From an uncultured Erysipelotrichaceae bacterium (GTDB lineage: Bacteria > Bacillota_I > Bacilli_A > RFN20 > CAG-826): a stretch of 6,376 nt of DNA. This document shows, in pieces, positions 1 through 5,411 of this stretch. The notes beneath the pieces were generated by a model, which saw nothing but the letters and a program-made list of their open reading frames with translations, was not told the DNA's origin and ran no database searches. How positions within the stretch are numbered: the first letter of the stretch is position 1; each line of letters starts with the position of its first letter. The stretch covers positions 1-6,376 of the forward strand of contig ONWJ01000149.1 in NCBI GenBank assembly GCA_900321535.1, given 5' to 3'. A program made the translations under genes and the position numbers.

Positions 1-770
1 CTGCGGTCAATGGCCGCTAGTGCGCGCAAGGCAGCGTATTTATCAATCGCTTCATAGATTTTGCCACGCTTTACTAAACCAGCGGTATCAATCGCGACGA
101 AGTTTTTTCCATCCCTGCTAAATGGGGTGTCGATAGAGTCGCGAGTCGTTCCTGCGATGTCTTTGACGATGACTCTAGAGGAGCCAAGAATTGCGTTGGT
201 CAAACTGGATTTGCCAACGTTTGGACGACCGACAAAACAGAAACTTATGGCGTTTTCGTAGAGATTTTCTTCTTTTTCAGGCAGCAAATTGATGATTGCA
301 TCCAACAGGTCACCGATGCCAATGCCGTGCGATCCAGATACTGGAATTGGGTCGCCTAACCCAAGCGCATAGAACTCATGAGCGTCAGCAAGAAGCTCGC
401 GGTTATCCACTTTATTGACCGCTAGCAAAACCGGTTTCTCACATTGATAAAGCAATTTGGCAACCGCTTGGTCATCACCGGTTAATCCTTTTTGGCCATC
501 CACGACAAAAACGATGACATCCGCTTCATCGATGGCGATATCGACTTGAGCAGCAATCTCGCTTTGAAAAGGGGCTTTCTTAATCTCGATACCGCCTGTA
601 TCGATGACTTTGAATTTCTTGGTGAGCCATTCACCCGTTCCGTAAAGACGATCACGGGTTACACCGGGAGTGTCTTCGACGATGGAGAGTCTGCTTCCAA
701 CCATTCGGTTGAAGATCGTAGATTTCCCAACGTTTGGCGCCCCCACTAACGCGACGACGCCTAAATTCAT
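1..770 (-). CDS. der: Ribosome biogenesis GTPase Der (EngA), N-terminal part, runs off the window
   Basis: Der is a double-GTPase-domain protein needed for assembly of the 50S ribosomal subunit in the cytoplasm. The 256 codons visible here cover the first G domain and much of the second. Domain 1 shows P-loop GAPNVGKST (residues 10-18), DTPGVTRDR (33-41), DTGG (57-60) and NKVD (119-122). Domain 2 shows GRPNVGKSS (181-189), [11 protein letters not shown] (204-214) and [18 protein letters not shown] (228-245). The tandem arrangement is diagnostic of Der. The rest of domain 2 and the C-terminal KH-like domain lie outside the left edge. The ATG overlaps the cmk stop as ATGA (4-nt overlap), and a GGAG sits 10 nt upstream inside cmk, so translation is probably coupled. 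The first P-loop reads GAPN where GRPN is usual, and switch II reads LVKRGK where IRKRGK is usual. Identity is secure. Confidence 0.97.
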   Translation of the reverse strand, partial: MNLGVVALVGAPNVGKSTIFNRMVGSRLSIVEDTPGVTRDRLYGTGEWLTKKFKVIDTGGIEIKKAPFQSEIAAQVDIAIDEADVIVFVVDGQKGLTGDDQAVAKLLYQCEKPVLLAVNKVDNRELLADAHEFYALGLGDPIPVSGSHGIGIGDLLDAIINLLPEKEENLYENAISFCFVGRPNVGKSSLTNAILGSSRVIVKDIAGTTRDSIDTPFSRDGKNFVAIDTAGLVKRGKIYEAIDKYAALRALAAIDR

Positions 771-1444
771 TTTGCGCAAACTCCGGTTTTATCTTTGATG
801 ATGCGAAGGACCGAATCAACGGACTCTTCGATCGTAAGGAAAGAGGTGTCGAGGAAAACAGAATCTGGAGCTGGACGGAGCGGAGCGAAATCGCGGTGCG
901 AATCGATGTAATCGCGTTTGCGGACATCTTCCTCCACGTCACTTAAGGAAGTCGGAATACCTTTAGAGAGGTTTTCTTCGTAACGGCGGACAGCGCGGGT
1001 CTCAACCGAAGCGATTTGATAGATCTTGACTTGCGCATCTGGCAAAACATAGGTTCCGATGTCTCTTCCATCCATAACAACGGATTTGGATTGAGCCATC
1101 GCGCGTTGCATATCGACCAACGCGAGACGGATATCTTTATAAGAAGCAATGTAAGATACATTACCCGAAACCAAAGGCTCGCGAATTTCTTTGGTGACAT
1201 CGAATTCGTTGCACATGACCTTGCCGTCTTCGCATAGTTCGATCTTCACTTCTGGAATCAAAGCGCAGGAAGCGCGCTCGTCTTTTGGATCCTCACCTTT
1301 ATGGATCACATACCAGGTGAATGCACGATACATTGCGCCGGTATCGATGTAAGTGAAACCAAGAATCTTGGCGACCGCTTTTGCAACGGTGCTTTTACCA
1401 GCCGCGGCTGGGCCATCAATCGCAACAGAAATGATTGGATCCAT
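767..1444 (-). CDS. cmk: Cytidylate (CMP/dCMP) kinase
   Basis: Cytidylate kinase phosphorylates CMP and dCMP to the diphosphates using ATP, in pyrimidine salvage and in recycling of CMP from RNA and lipid turnover. The 225-residue length is normal for the family. Visible motifs are the Walker A loop GPAAAGKST (11-19), [10 protein letters not shown] (32-41) with the conserved tyrosine and arginine of the NMP site, [10 protein letters not shown] (122-131), and the LID-region [15 protein letters not shown] (175-189) with arginines expected to contact phosphates. AAAGGAG lies 7 nt before the ATG, inside the last codons of the upstream gene, whose stop is only 3 nt away. The downstream gene der overlaps the stop codon, so this is the middle gene of a tight three-gene operon. 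The cmk-der neighbourhood is common in Firmicutes; the S1-like ORF often found between them is absent here. Confidence 0.97.
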   Translation of the reverse strand: MDPIISVAIDGPAAAGKSTVAKAVAKILGFTYIDTGAMYRAFTWYVIHKGEDPKDERASCALIPEVKIELCEDGKVMCNEFDVTKEIREPLVSGNVSYIASYKDIRLALVDMQRAMAQSKSVVMDGRDIGTYVLPDAQVKIYQIASVETRAVRRYEENLSKGIPTSLSDVEEDVRKRDYIDSHRDFAPLRPAPDSVFLDTSFLTIEESVDSVLRIIKDKTGVCAK

Positions 1445-1447
1445 AAA

Positions 1448-1750
1448 CTAACTCCTTTGTTTCAATAGAATCATCCAAACGGTAAACCCGATCGCAAGCA
1501 CCACAAAAACGATGGCTTGAGCGATGAGAACCCTTCTTCTCCGACGAAGATAATCTTTGTAGGGATTGCGCGTTGGAGCGCTTCTCCCCGATTCTTCATC
1601 TTCATCGAAAGAAGGAGCAGGATAAAACGGGGCTTGTTCCGCGACTTGCGCGGTGGATAAAGCCTCGCCCGAGGCATCAGGCGGAACGGAAAACTGGCTG
1701 TCGTCGCTCATGCGGCGAATCTGAGCTCTGTAATTCGCGTAATGCGTCAT
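1448..1750 (-). CDS. Small tail-anchored membrane protein of unknown function, first gene of the cmk-der operon
   Basis: I do not recognise this family. From the ATG at 1750 the product has 100 residues. It has a charged N-terminus (MTHYANYRAQIRR), then about 50 low-complexity, acidic and proline/serine/alanine-rich residues likely to be disordered (including DEDEESGR), then NPYKDYLRRRRRV and one hydrophobic segment of about 22 residues (IAQAIVFVVLAIGFTVWMIL), ending in KQRS. The arginine cluster just before the helix suggests a cytoplasmic N-terminus and a C-terminal membrane anchor. An in-frame ATG at 1762 would add METR. I prefer 1750 because a weak GGA lies 7 nt upstream, while 1762 has no SD-like sequence. 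The gene ends 3 nt before cmk, whose ribosome binding site it contains, so it is co-transcribed with cmk and der. That it is a real gene is well supported by operon position and clear protein architecture; its function is unknown. Confidence 0.75.
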   Translation of the reverse strand: MTHYANYRAQIRRMSDDSQFSVPPDASGEALSTAQVAEQAPFYPAPSFDEDEESGRSAPTRNPYKDYLRRRRRVLIAQAIVFVVLAIGFTVWMILLKQRS

Positions 1751-1825
1751 CCTCGTTTCCATATGGCCATATTTTAATTTATGCGCGCGCAGAAAGGAAA
1801 AAGAATCGAATCAAATTAGAATGTT

Positions 1826-1856
1826 AATTTATACTAACTTAACTATATTAGTTAAA
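1826..1856 (-). promoter_or_regulatory. Candidate promoter for the small membrane protein-cmk-der operon
   Basis: On the minus strand TATAAA (1833-1828) follows TTAACT (1855-1850) with a 16-nt spacer, giving a plausible sigma-A promoter with start near 1821 and a leader of about 70 nt. The -35 match is only moderate (4 of 6), and this AT-rich region holds other weak -10-like strings nearer the gene, so the exact promoter is uncertain. A promoter somewhere here is required because the neighbouring gene is divergent. Confidence 0.4.
1839..1855. repeat. Perfect 7-bp inverted repeat with 3-nt centre in the divergent intergenic region
   Basis: TTAACTA-TAT-TAGTTAA is a perfect dyad of 17 bp. It overlaps the proposed -35 region of the minus-strand promoter and lies about 17 bp upstream of the -35 of the ferredoxin promoter. 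It could be a dimeric repressor operator controlling one or both promoters. It is entirely AT-rich apart from one C and one G, so chance or a weak cruciform is also possible. Confidence 0.4.
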
Positions 1857-1871
1857 GGGCGAAAAACAACA

Positions 1872-1917
1872 TTGCTTAAAAATGCGAACTTTGTATAATG
1901 AGAGAAGTTTACGGAGG
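1872..1917 (+). promoter_or_regulatory. Promoter and ribosome binding site of the ferredoxin gene
   Basis: TTGCTT (1872-1877) and a consensus TATAAT (1894-1899) are separated by 16 nt, with the expected start near 1906. A strong ribosome binding site GGAGG (1913-1917) lies 8 nt before the ATG at 1926. The leader would be only about 20 nt, leaving no room for a regulatory RNA structure. Confidence 0.75.
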
Positions 1918-1925
1918 ATAATTCC

Positions 1926-2102
1926 ATGAAGAAACCATGTGTTGACAAGGATGCTTGCATCGGCTGCGGCCTTTGCGTTGGCGCCCACGGCGATATTTTC
2001 GCTTTTGATGATGAAGGCAAGGCCGAAGTCATTGCTGAAGGCGAAGACGCGGATGTCGAAGATGCCGTCGCATCTTGCCCAGTCCAAGCCATCTCCGAGT
2101 AA
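1926..2102 (+). CDS. fer: Small [4Fe-4S] ferredoxin, single cluster
   Basis: A 58-residue low-potential electron carrier of the short bacterial ferredoxin type. Four cysteines fit one [4Fe-4S] cluster: CIGCGLC (C11, C14, C17) and C51 in SCPVQAIS. Only one CxxCxxC motif is present, so it is a one-cluster protein unlike the 2x[4Fe-4S] clostridial ferredoxins. C5 is an additional non-ligand cysteine. The protein is very acidic (14 Asp/Glu against 4 Lys and no Arg), typical of ferredoxins that dock on basic redox partners. The segment after C17 reads VGAHGDIF, without the Cys-Pro found there in many relatives. The gene stands alone with its own promoter, a strong GGAGG and a terminator. Its partner enzyme (for example pyruvate:ferredoxin oxidoreductase, a hydrogenase or a radical-SAM reductase) cannot be told from this window. 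Confidence 0.93.
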   Translation: MKKPCVDKDACIGCGLCVGAHGDIFAFDDEGKAEVIAEGEDADVEDAVASCPVQAISE

Positions 2103-2121
2103 GATTTATATCTGAAATATC

Positions 2122-2150
2122 AAAAAACTCCGCGATTTGCGGAGTTTTTT
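2122..2150. terminator. Bidirectional intrinsic terminator between fer and ribU
   Basis: Stem CTCCGC (2128-2133) pairs perfectly with GCGGAG (2139-2144) around a 5-nt loop. It is flanked by A6 on the left and T6 on the right, so a U-tract follows the hairpin on either strand. It lies 20 nt after the fer stop and about 10 nt after the ribU stop, so it should end both convergent transcripts. Confidence 0.93.
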
Positions 2151-2159
2151 CGTTTTTCA

Positions 2160-2858
2160 TTAGTTTTTCTTGAATCTCAGATAGACGTGTAACGAACGGT
2201 AAATGACGAAGGTCAATGCGATGACAATGCCGTCTTTGAGAAGGTTGAATGGAAGCACGGCGAGGAGTGCGTAGCTCCACCCGATATCTCGAATCGCAGG
2301 CACCGCTGCACGCATGACAGACAGCAATGTGTTCTCGCTCATGTTGAACATGAACATATAGAACGGGATCATCGCATAGACATTTAAGAGCATTGCCATC
2401 AAAACCTGGACCGCGGTGCCAATGGCAAATCCAATCGCGACGCCTTTGAGATTGCGGATCTTCTTATAAACGAAGGTTACTATGAAGACATAGATGCCAG
2501 ATAGAATCAAATCGGTTAATTCGCCTACCCCTAATGTTGAAGTGAAAGGAAGTTTGACCACCGTTTTAATCGCGATTACGAGCAAGCCCGATAACGGACC
2601 GTAAGCAAACCCGGCAATAAAGGCGGGAATCTCATCAAAGTGAAGCGACAAGAAGCTCGGGAAAAATGGAAGTTTGATCGTGAAGATCTCAACGATATAC
2701 AAAATCGCGGAGAAACCAGCGAAGATGCCGATTCGAGTGATGAATCGAACACGGTTGAAATCCTTGTTTGGATGCAAGTCGAAATAAACTCGAGCCGCAG
2801 CAACGCCGAAAATCGCAAGAAGAATGATCGCGATTCCGTTAAGAATGTTTTTGTCCAT
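2160..2858 (-). CDS. ribU: Riboflavin transporter, ECF substrate-binding (S) component RibU
   Basis: RibU binds riboflavin in the membrane and works with the shared ECF energising module (EcfA, EcfA', EcfT; not in this window). The family signature is visible at residues 63-95, including LPFFPSFLSLHFDEIPA, FAYGPLSGLLV and later STLGVGELTDLI (107-118), and MIPFYMFMF matches the conserved mid-protein segment. Most of the protein is hydrophobic helices. At 232 residues it is longer than the roughly 190-200 usual for RibU. The excess is an N-terminal hydrophobic helix (about residues 4-23) and a polar linker (24-41) before the normal first helix. The start is well fixed: GGAGG lies 8 nt before the ATG. 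An FMN riboswitch immediately upstream independently supports a role in flavin uptake. The gene is monocistronic and ends at a shared terminator. Confidence 0.94.
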   Translation of the reverse strand: MDKNILNGIAIILLAIFGVAAARVYFDLHPNKDFNRVRFITRIGIFAGFSAILYIVEIFTIKLPFFPSFLSLHFDEIPAFIAGFAYGPLSGLLVIAIKTVVKLPFTSTLGVGELTDLILSGIYVFIVTFVYKKIRNLKGVAIGFAIGTAVQVLMAMLLNVYAMIPFYMFMFNMSENTLLSVMRAAVPAIRDIGWSYALLAVLPFNLLKDGIVIALTFVIYRSLHVYLRFKKN

Positions 2859-2859
2859 G

Positions 2860-2893
2860 AAAAAAGCCTCCTAGACAAATAACATCAGGGGGC
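2860..2893 (-). promoter_or_regulatory. Expression platform of the FMN riboswitch: SD-sequestering hairpin followed by U6
   Basis: Between aptamer and ATG, GCCCCCT (2893-2887) can pair with AGGAGGC (2872-2866) at six of seven positions (one C-A mismatch) across a 14-nt loop. The 3' arm contains the ribU Shine-Dalgarno sequence and is directly followed by six U (2865-2860), so the same hairpin resembles an intrinsic terminator. CCCTGATG (2890-2883) can instead pair with the aptamer's 5' strand CTTCAGGG (3020-3013) at seven of eight positions, a plausible antiterminator or antisequester when FMN is absent. The pairings were found by eye; no folding energies were computed. Confidence 0.6.
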
Positions 2894-2911
2894 AAATGAA
2901 TAAAGTTTGCT

Positions 2912-3024
2912 GGTTCTTTCATCCGGACTTTACCGTTGGCATCGGAATCTAACCGATTCATGCCTCTTTCGAGGCGCGCGGGCTATACCGCCAGTCGATG
3001 AATTGCACATCGCCCTGAAGCGCC
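2912..3024 (-). ncRNA. FMN riboswitch (RFN element) controlling ribU
   Basis: The leader matches the conserved RFN element throughout. CTTCAGGG opens the 5' strand. P2 is CGATG/CATCG with loop TGCAATT. Then follow GGCGGTATAG, the P4 hairpin GCCTC-GAAA-GAGGC (2975-2962), the P5 hairpin ATCGG/CCGAT (2957-2941), and the 3' core ACGGTAAAGTCCGGATGAAAGAA. FMN binding is expected to reduce ribU expression when flavin is sufficient. P1 looks weak in this copy, with only part of GGCGCTTC pairing with GAACCAGC. Confidence 0.96.
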
Positions 3025-3027
3025 AAT

Positions 3028-3058
3028 ATTATAAATCCGATAAAAGATGAAGATACAA
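3028..3058 (-). promoter_or_regulatory. Promoter of the FMN riboswitch-ribU transcript
   Basis: A consensus TATAAT (3033-3028) lies just upstream of the aptamer. TTGTAT (3058-3053) is a possible -35 at a slightly long 19-nt spacing. Transcription would start near 3021, almost exactly at the aptamer's 5' strand. No convincing terminator separates parB from this promoter, so some read-through from parB is possible. Confidence 0.65.
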
Positions 3059-3067
3059 GCAATTTGC

Positions 3068-3907
3068 TCATTCATAAAATGAAGAGAGCAAAGAAAGGAT
3101 TTTAGATTTCTCATCTTCCGATGAAGTAGAGATAGAAATCTGTTTCCCAGAAACGGAAACTCGTCCTTTTAAGTTGGAAGGAATTTTAGCGTCATTTGCA
3201 TCACTGCTTTGGTGACGCAAACGAAGATAATCTTCTAACTGGTGAACCGAGAGGTGCTTCGTCAAAACATACTCCCCTACTTCCACCATCTCTCCTTCAG
3301 ACAAAGAGGCAATCGCTTTCGCGTGTCCATAACTCAATTTGCCCATGGCTAGTTCGCGTTGCAATGATTGCGGTAATTTCAAAACACGCAGGATATTCGT
3401 GATTTGGCTGCGGCTTTGATGGGATAGCTCAGCCAAGGTTTTCTGTGGGTAGTCAAATTCTTCCTCTAGCGCCTTACACACCAGCGCCATCTCAAGGACA
3501 TTGATCTCTTTTTGGTCACGGGCATCAGCCAAAAGCATGAGTAACTTTTCTTCTTCTTGGATGTCCAAAACAACGCACGGAATAGAAAGTATGCCGGCGT
3601 GTTTTGCACCAAAAAAGCGTTTTCTGCCCAAAACGACCTCAAATCGATTATTTGTCGAACACACTACAAGGGGGTTATAGAAGCCTTTTTCGCGTAGCCC
3701 AGCAGCAAAAATCTCAACGGTTTTCTTCGGTATGGCAACGGTTGAAAGAACCTTTGAGTCATCAATTAACGTAATCGGAATAAGTCTGGCTGGAGCGCTT
3801 TGGTACTCCTTTTCCATTTTCCCGATAACGTCGTGTTCAGAAAACTTAGCGATCAAATCGCTTAAAGAGCCGGATAAGATTTGCTGCTTCTTCCTACCTT
3901 GACTCAT
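3068..3907 (-). CDS. parB: ParB/Spo0J-family chromosome partitioning protein with a divergent CTP-binding pocket
   Basis: ParB proteins load at parS sites near the origin, slide along DNA as CTP-dependent clamps, and are moved by ParA. The order of parts is right. A short N-terminal tail (LSGSLSDLIAKF, 11-22) resembles the usual ParA-interacting tail. The ParB/Srx domain spans about 40-142 (LREKGFYNPLVV, 71-82; IPCVVLDI, 109-116). An HTH spans about 155-178 (LAELSHQSRSQITNILRVLKLP), followed by GKLSYGHAKAIASL and a C-terminal dimerisation region. At 279 residues the length is normal. The hallmark GERRxR box reads GRKRFF (94-99), and the ENLQR box is replaced by ARDQK (129-133) with one residue fewer before the following LE. 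The start overlaps parA by 14 nt and has only a weak SD-like AAGAAG, so it probably depends on coupled translation. Orthology is supported by context; normal CTP use is doubtful. Confidence 0.9.
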   Translation of the reverse strand: MSQGRKKQQILSGSLSDLIAKFSEHDVIGKMEKEYQSAPARLIPITLIDDSKVLSTVAIPKKTVEIFAAGLREKGFYNPLVVCSTNNRFEVVLGRKRFFGAKHAGILSIPCVVLDIQEEEKLLMLLADARDQKEINVLEMALVCKALEEEFDYPQKTLAELSHQSRSQITNILRVLKLPQSLQRELAMGKLSYGHAKAIASLSEGEMVEVGEYVLTKHLSVHQLEDYLRLRHQSSDANDAKIPSNLKGRVSVSGKQISISTSSEDEKSKILSLLSSFYE

Positions 3908-4667
3908 GTTCGATTACTTCTTTAGCTAGGTTCGCATAGGCGATTCCGCCTTTGCTTGTCGCTCTGAAATAAGAGACGGGCATATGGTGAGCTTGAGATT
4001 CCGCGACAGATTGGTTTCTTGGGATAGAGGTATAGAAAGCGTTCTCCTTGAAGAGCCTTCTGATCTCTCCCGCGATTTCGTTACCAAGCTGGGTGGATGC
4101 ATCAAACATGGTTAGCAGGAATCCTGCGATATTCAGATTCGGATTCAGTTCTTTTTGAATGTTGGCAATCGAAGAAAGAATGGCGGCAACAGCCTCCATA
4201 GCAAAATATTCGCATTGCACAGGGATAAGGACGGAATCCGAAGCCGTCATCGCGTTGATGGATAATAATCCTAACGAAGGCGGGCAATCGATGATGATGT
4301 ATTCGAAGAAGTCTTTAAACGCGGCAACCGCATCGCGAAGCAAACCAAAAGGTTTAGCGATTGGGTTGGTATACAATGAGGCTTCTAGCGAGGCGAGTTT
4401 AAGGTTAGAGCAAACGATTTTGAGATTATCGAAATTGGTTTGCTGGCAAGCATCAAGCAACGTCATTGTTCCCATCAAGACATCATAGATGGTCTCTTTT
4501 TGGGCGGTGACATCAAATCCAAGACCTCTACCAGCATTGCCTTGCGGGTCCATATCAATAAGCAAAACACGGCGGCCGTTTTGACCAAGGCAGGCCGCTA
4601 GATTGATGGCGGTTGTGGTTTTGCCAACCCCGCCTTTTTGATTTGCGATTGAGATGATTCTAGCCAT
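3894..4667 (-). CDS. parA: ParA/Soj-family chromosome partitioning ATPase
   Basis: ParA binds DNA nonspecifically as an ATP dimer and is released by ParB-stimulated hydrolysis, which drives segregation of origins; in Firmicutes (Soj) it also influences DnaA. The 257-residue protein has the deviant Walker A KGGVGKTT (11-18) with the signature lysine K11, DMDPQGN (38-44), and IIDCPPSLGLL (125-135), followed by IPVQCEYFAMEA, LLTMFDASTQLG and IPRN. All fit a chromosomal Soj and not a MinD. There is no GGAGG-like ribosome binding site before the ATG, unlike nearly every neighbour. A TATACT box ends 9 nt upstream, so a leaderless transcript is possible. The 45-nt gap after rsmG still allows co-transcription with mnmG-rsmG. 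The 3' end overlaps parB. Confidence 0.96.
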   Translation of the reverse strand: MARIISIANQKGGVGKTTTAINLAACLGQNGRRVLLIDMDPQGNAGRGLGFDVTAQKETIYDVLMGTMTLLDACQQTNFDNLKIVCSNLKLASLEASLYTNPIAKPFGLLRDAVAAFKDFFEYIIIDCPPSLGLLSINAMTASDSVLIPVQCEYFAMEAVAAILSSIANIQKELNPNLNIAGFLLTMFDASTQLGNEIAGEIRRLFKENAFYTSIPRNQSVAESQAHHMPVSYFRATSKGGIAYANLAKEVIEHESR

Positions 4668-4681
4668 GATGAATAAGTATA
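4668..4681 (-). promoter_or_regulatory. Candidate -10 element for a leaderless parA transcript
   Basis: TATACT (4681-4676) is 5 of 6 to the -10 consensus and is preceded by TGCT, close to an extended -10. Expected initiation 6-8 nt downstream falls at or next to the parA ATG (4667). The -35 position (TAAAGA, 17-nt spacing) is a poor match, so this is tentative. Confidence 0.35.
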
Positions 4682-4712
4682 AGCAAAATCGACGATATTC
4701 TTTAGTCTTGAT

Positions 4713-5411
4713 TTACAAAGCCTTCTTCATAATAACCGCCCAGGGGCGTGGATAACGGCCATCGGTTTTCTCCGTTTTCTGGAACAAATAGTTCAAACGG
4801 ACATCGCCATTAGGGAGAGTGGCTTTTTGGAGGTTCACTTCTTTTAATTTCAACTTTACGATCGTCCCATAGGCTTCCTTGAGTTCTTCTTCACCGCGTT
4901 GAGATTTCATCGCGATGATGGTTCCGCCGACTTTGATAAGAGGGGCTGCGACTTCAAGCAAGATACGAAGCGCTGCGAAACCTCTAGAAGAGACAATATC
5001 ATAGGACTCACGTTGTTTTCTCATCTCTTCGACGCGACCAACGTGGAAGATAACATTTTCGATTCCAAGACGGGTTTTTACCTCTTCTAGGAATAGGAAT
5101 TTCTTTCTTGTTGCGTCCACCAACGTGATTTCTGATTCAGGGAACAAGATGGCGAAAACCATCCCGGGGAAACCTGCGCCAGAACCAATATCGAGGATTT
5201 TCTTGTGGGAAAAAGAAAGCGTTTTGGAAGGCAAGATGCAGTCATAGAAATGCTTTTCAATAACTTCTTCCTTTTCCGTAATCGCGGTAAGGTTCATCTT
5301 CTCGTTCCACTCTTTGAGGAGGTCAGCATATAAATCAAATTGATCAAGCTGCTTTTGGCTTAGTACAATGCCTAACTCAAGGCAAGCATTCTTCAGTTCT
5401 TCAAGCGTCAT
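4713..5411 (-). CDS. rsmG: 16S rRNA (guanine-N7)-methyltransferase RsmG (GidB)
   Basis: RsmG methylates N7 of a guanine in the 530 loop of 16S rRNA (G527 in E. coli numbering) using S-adenosylmethionine. The 232-residue protein has the family N-terminus (LYADLLKEWNEKMNLTAIT, 27-45), a Rossmann-type SAM site DIGSGAGFPG (74-83), ESEITLVDATRKKFLFLEEV with the acidic residue expected to contact the ribose, SSRGFAALRILLE, and the C-terminal RYPRPWAV segment. Its ATG overlaps the mnmG stop as ATGA, with AAGGA about 10 nt upstream, indicating coupled translation. Loss of RsmG is known to give low-level streptomycin resistance in several bacteria; the copy here looks intact. Confidence 0.97.
   Translation of the reverse strand: MTLEELKNACLELGIVLSQKQLDQFDLYADLLKEWNEKMNLTAITEKEEVIEKHFYDCILPSKTLSFSHKKILDIGSGAGFPGMVFAILFPESEITLVDATRKKFLFLEEVKTRLGIENVIFHVGRVEEMRKQRESYDIVSSRGFAALRILLEVAAPLIKVGGTIIAMKSQRGEEELKEAYGTIVKLKLKEVNLQKATLPNGDVRLNYLFQKTEKTDGRYPRPWAVIMKKAL

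Noticed and set aside
403..411. DnaA-box-like TTATCCACT, with similar 8-of-9 matches near 1652 and 4750
   Set aside because: They are single, widely spaced and inside coding sequence; the ones in der and rsmG encode conserved motifs (NKVDN and RYPR). There is no cluster or AT-rich unwinding region, so no origin is called.
652..942. Plus- and minus-strand ORFs of 60-110 codons lying over der, cmk, parA, parB, rsmG and mnmG
   Set aside because: They are antisense or out-of-frame shadows of well-supported genes, with no recognisable domains and no good ribosome binding sites.
1829..2092. Minus-strand ORF of 87 codons opposite the ferredoxin gene
   Set aside because: It is antisense to a clear ferredoxin with a promoter, SD and terminator; its protein is serine/alanine-rich shadow sequence.
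3060..3090. Possible hairpin at the end of parB (GCTC...TTCAT-TTT-ATGAA...GAGC)
   Set aside because: The stem is interrupted, overlaps the stop codon and has no U-tract after it on the minus strand, so it is not a convincing terminator.
5159..5173. ATCCCGGGGAAAC resembling the Noc binding site ATTTCCCGGGAAAT
   Set aside because: It is not a full palindrome and encodes the invariant GFPG of the RsmG SAM motif, and no noc gene is present.
3068..5411. Search for a parS site (TGTTTCACGTGAAACA)
   Set aside because: I saw no CACGTG core or close 16-bp match by eye in the window. The sites may be elsewhere or, given the unusual ParB, diverged.
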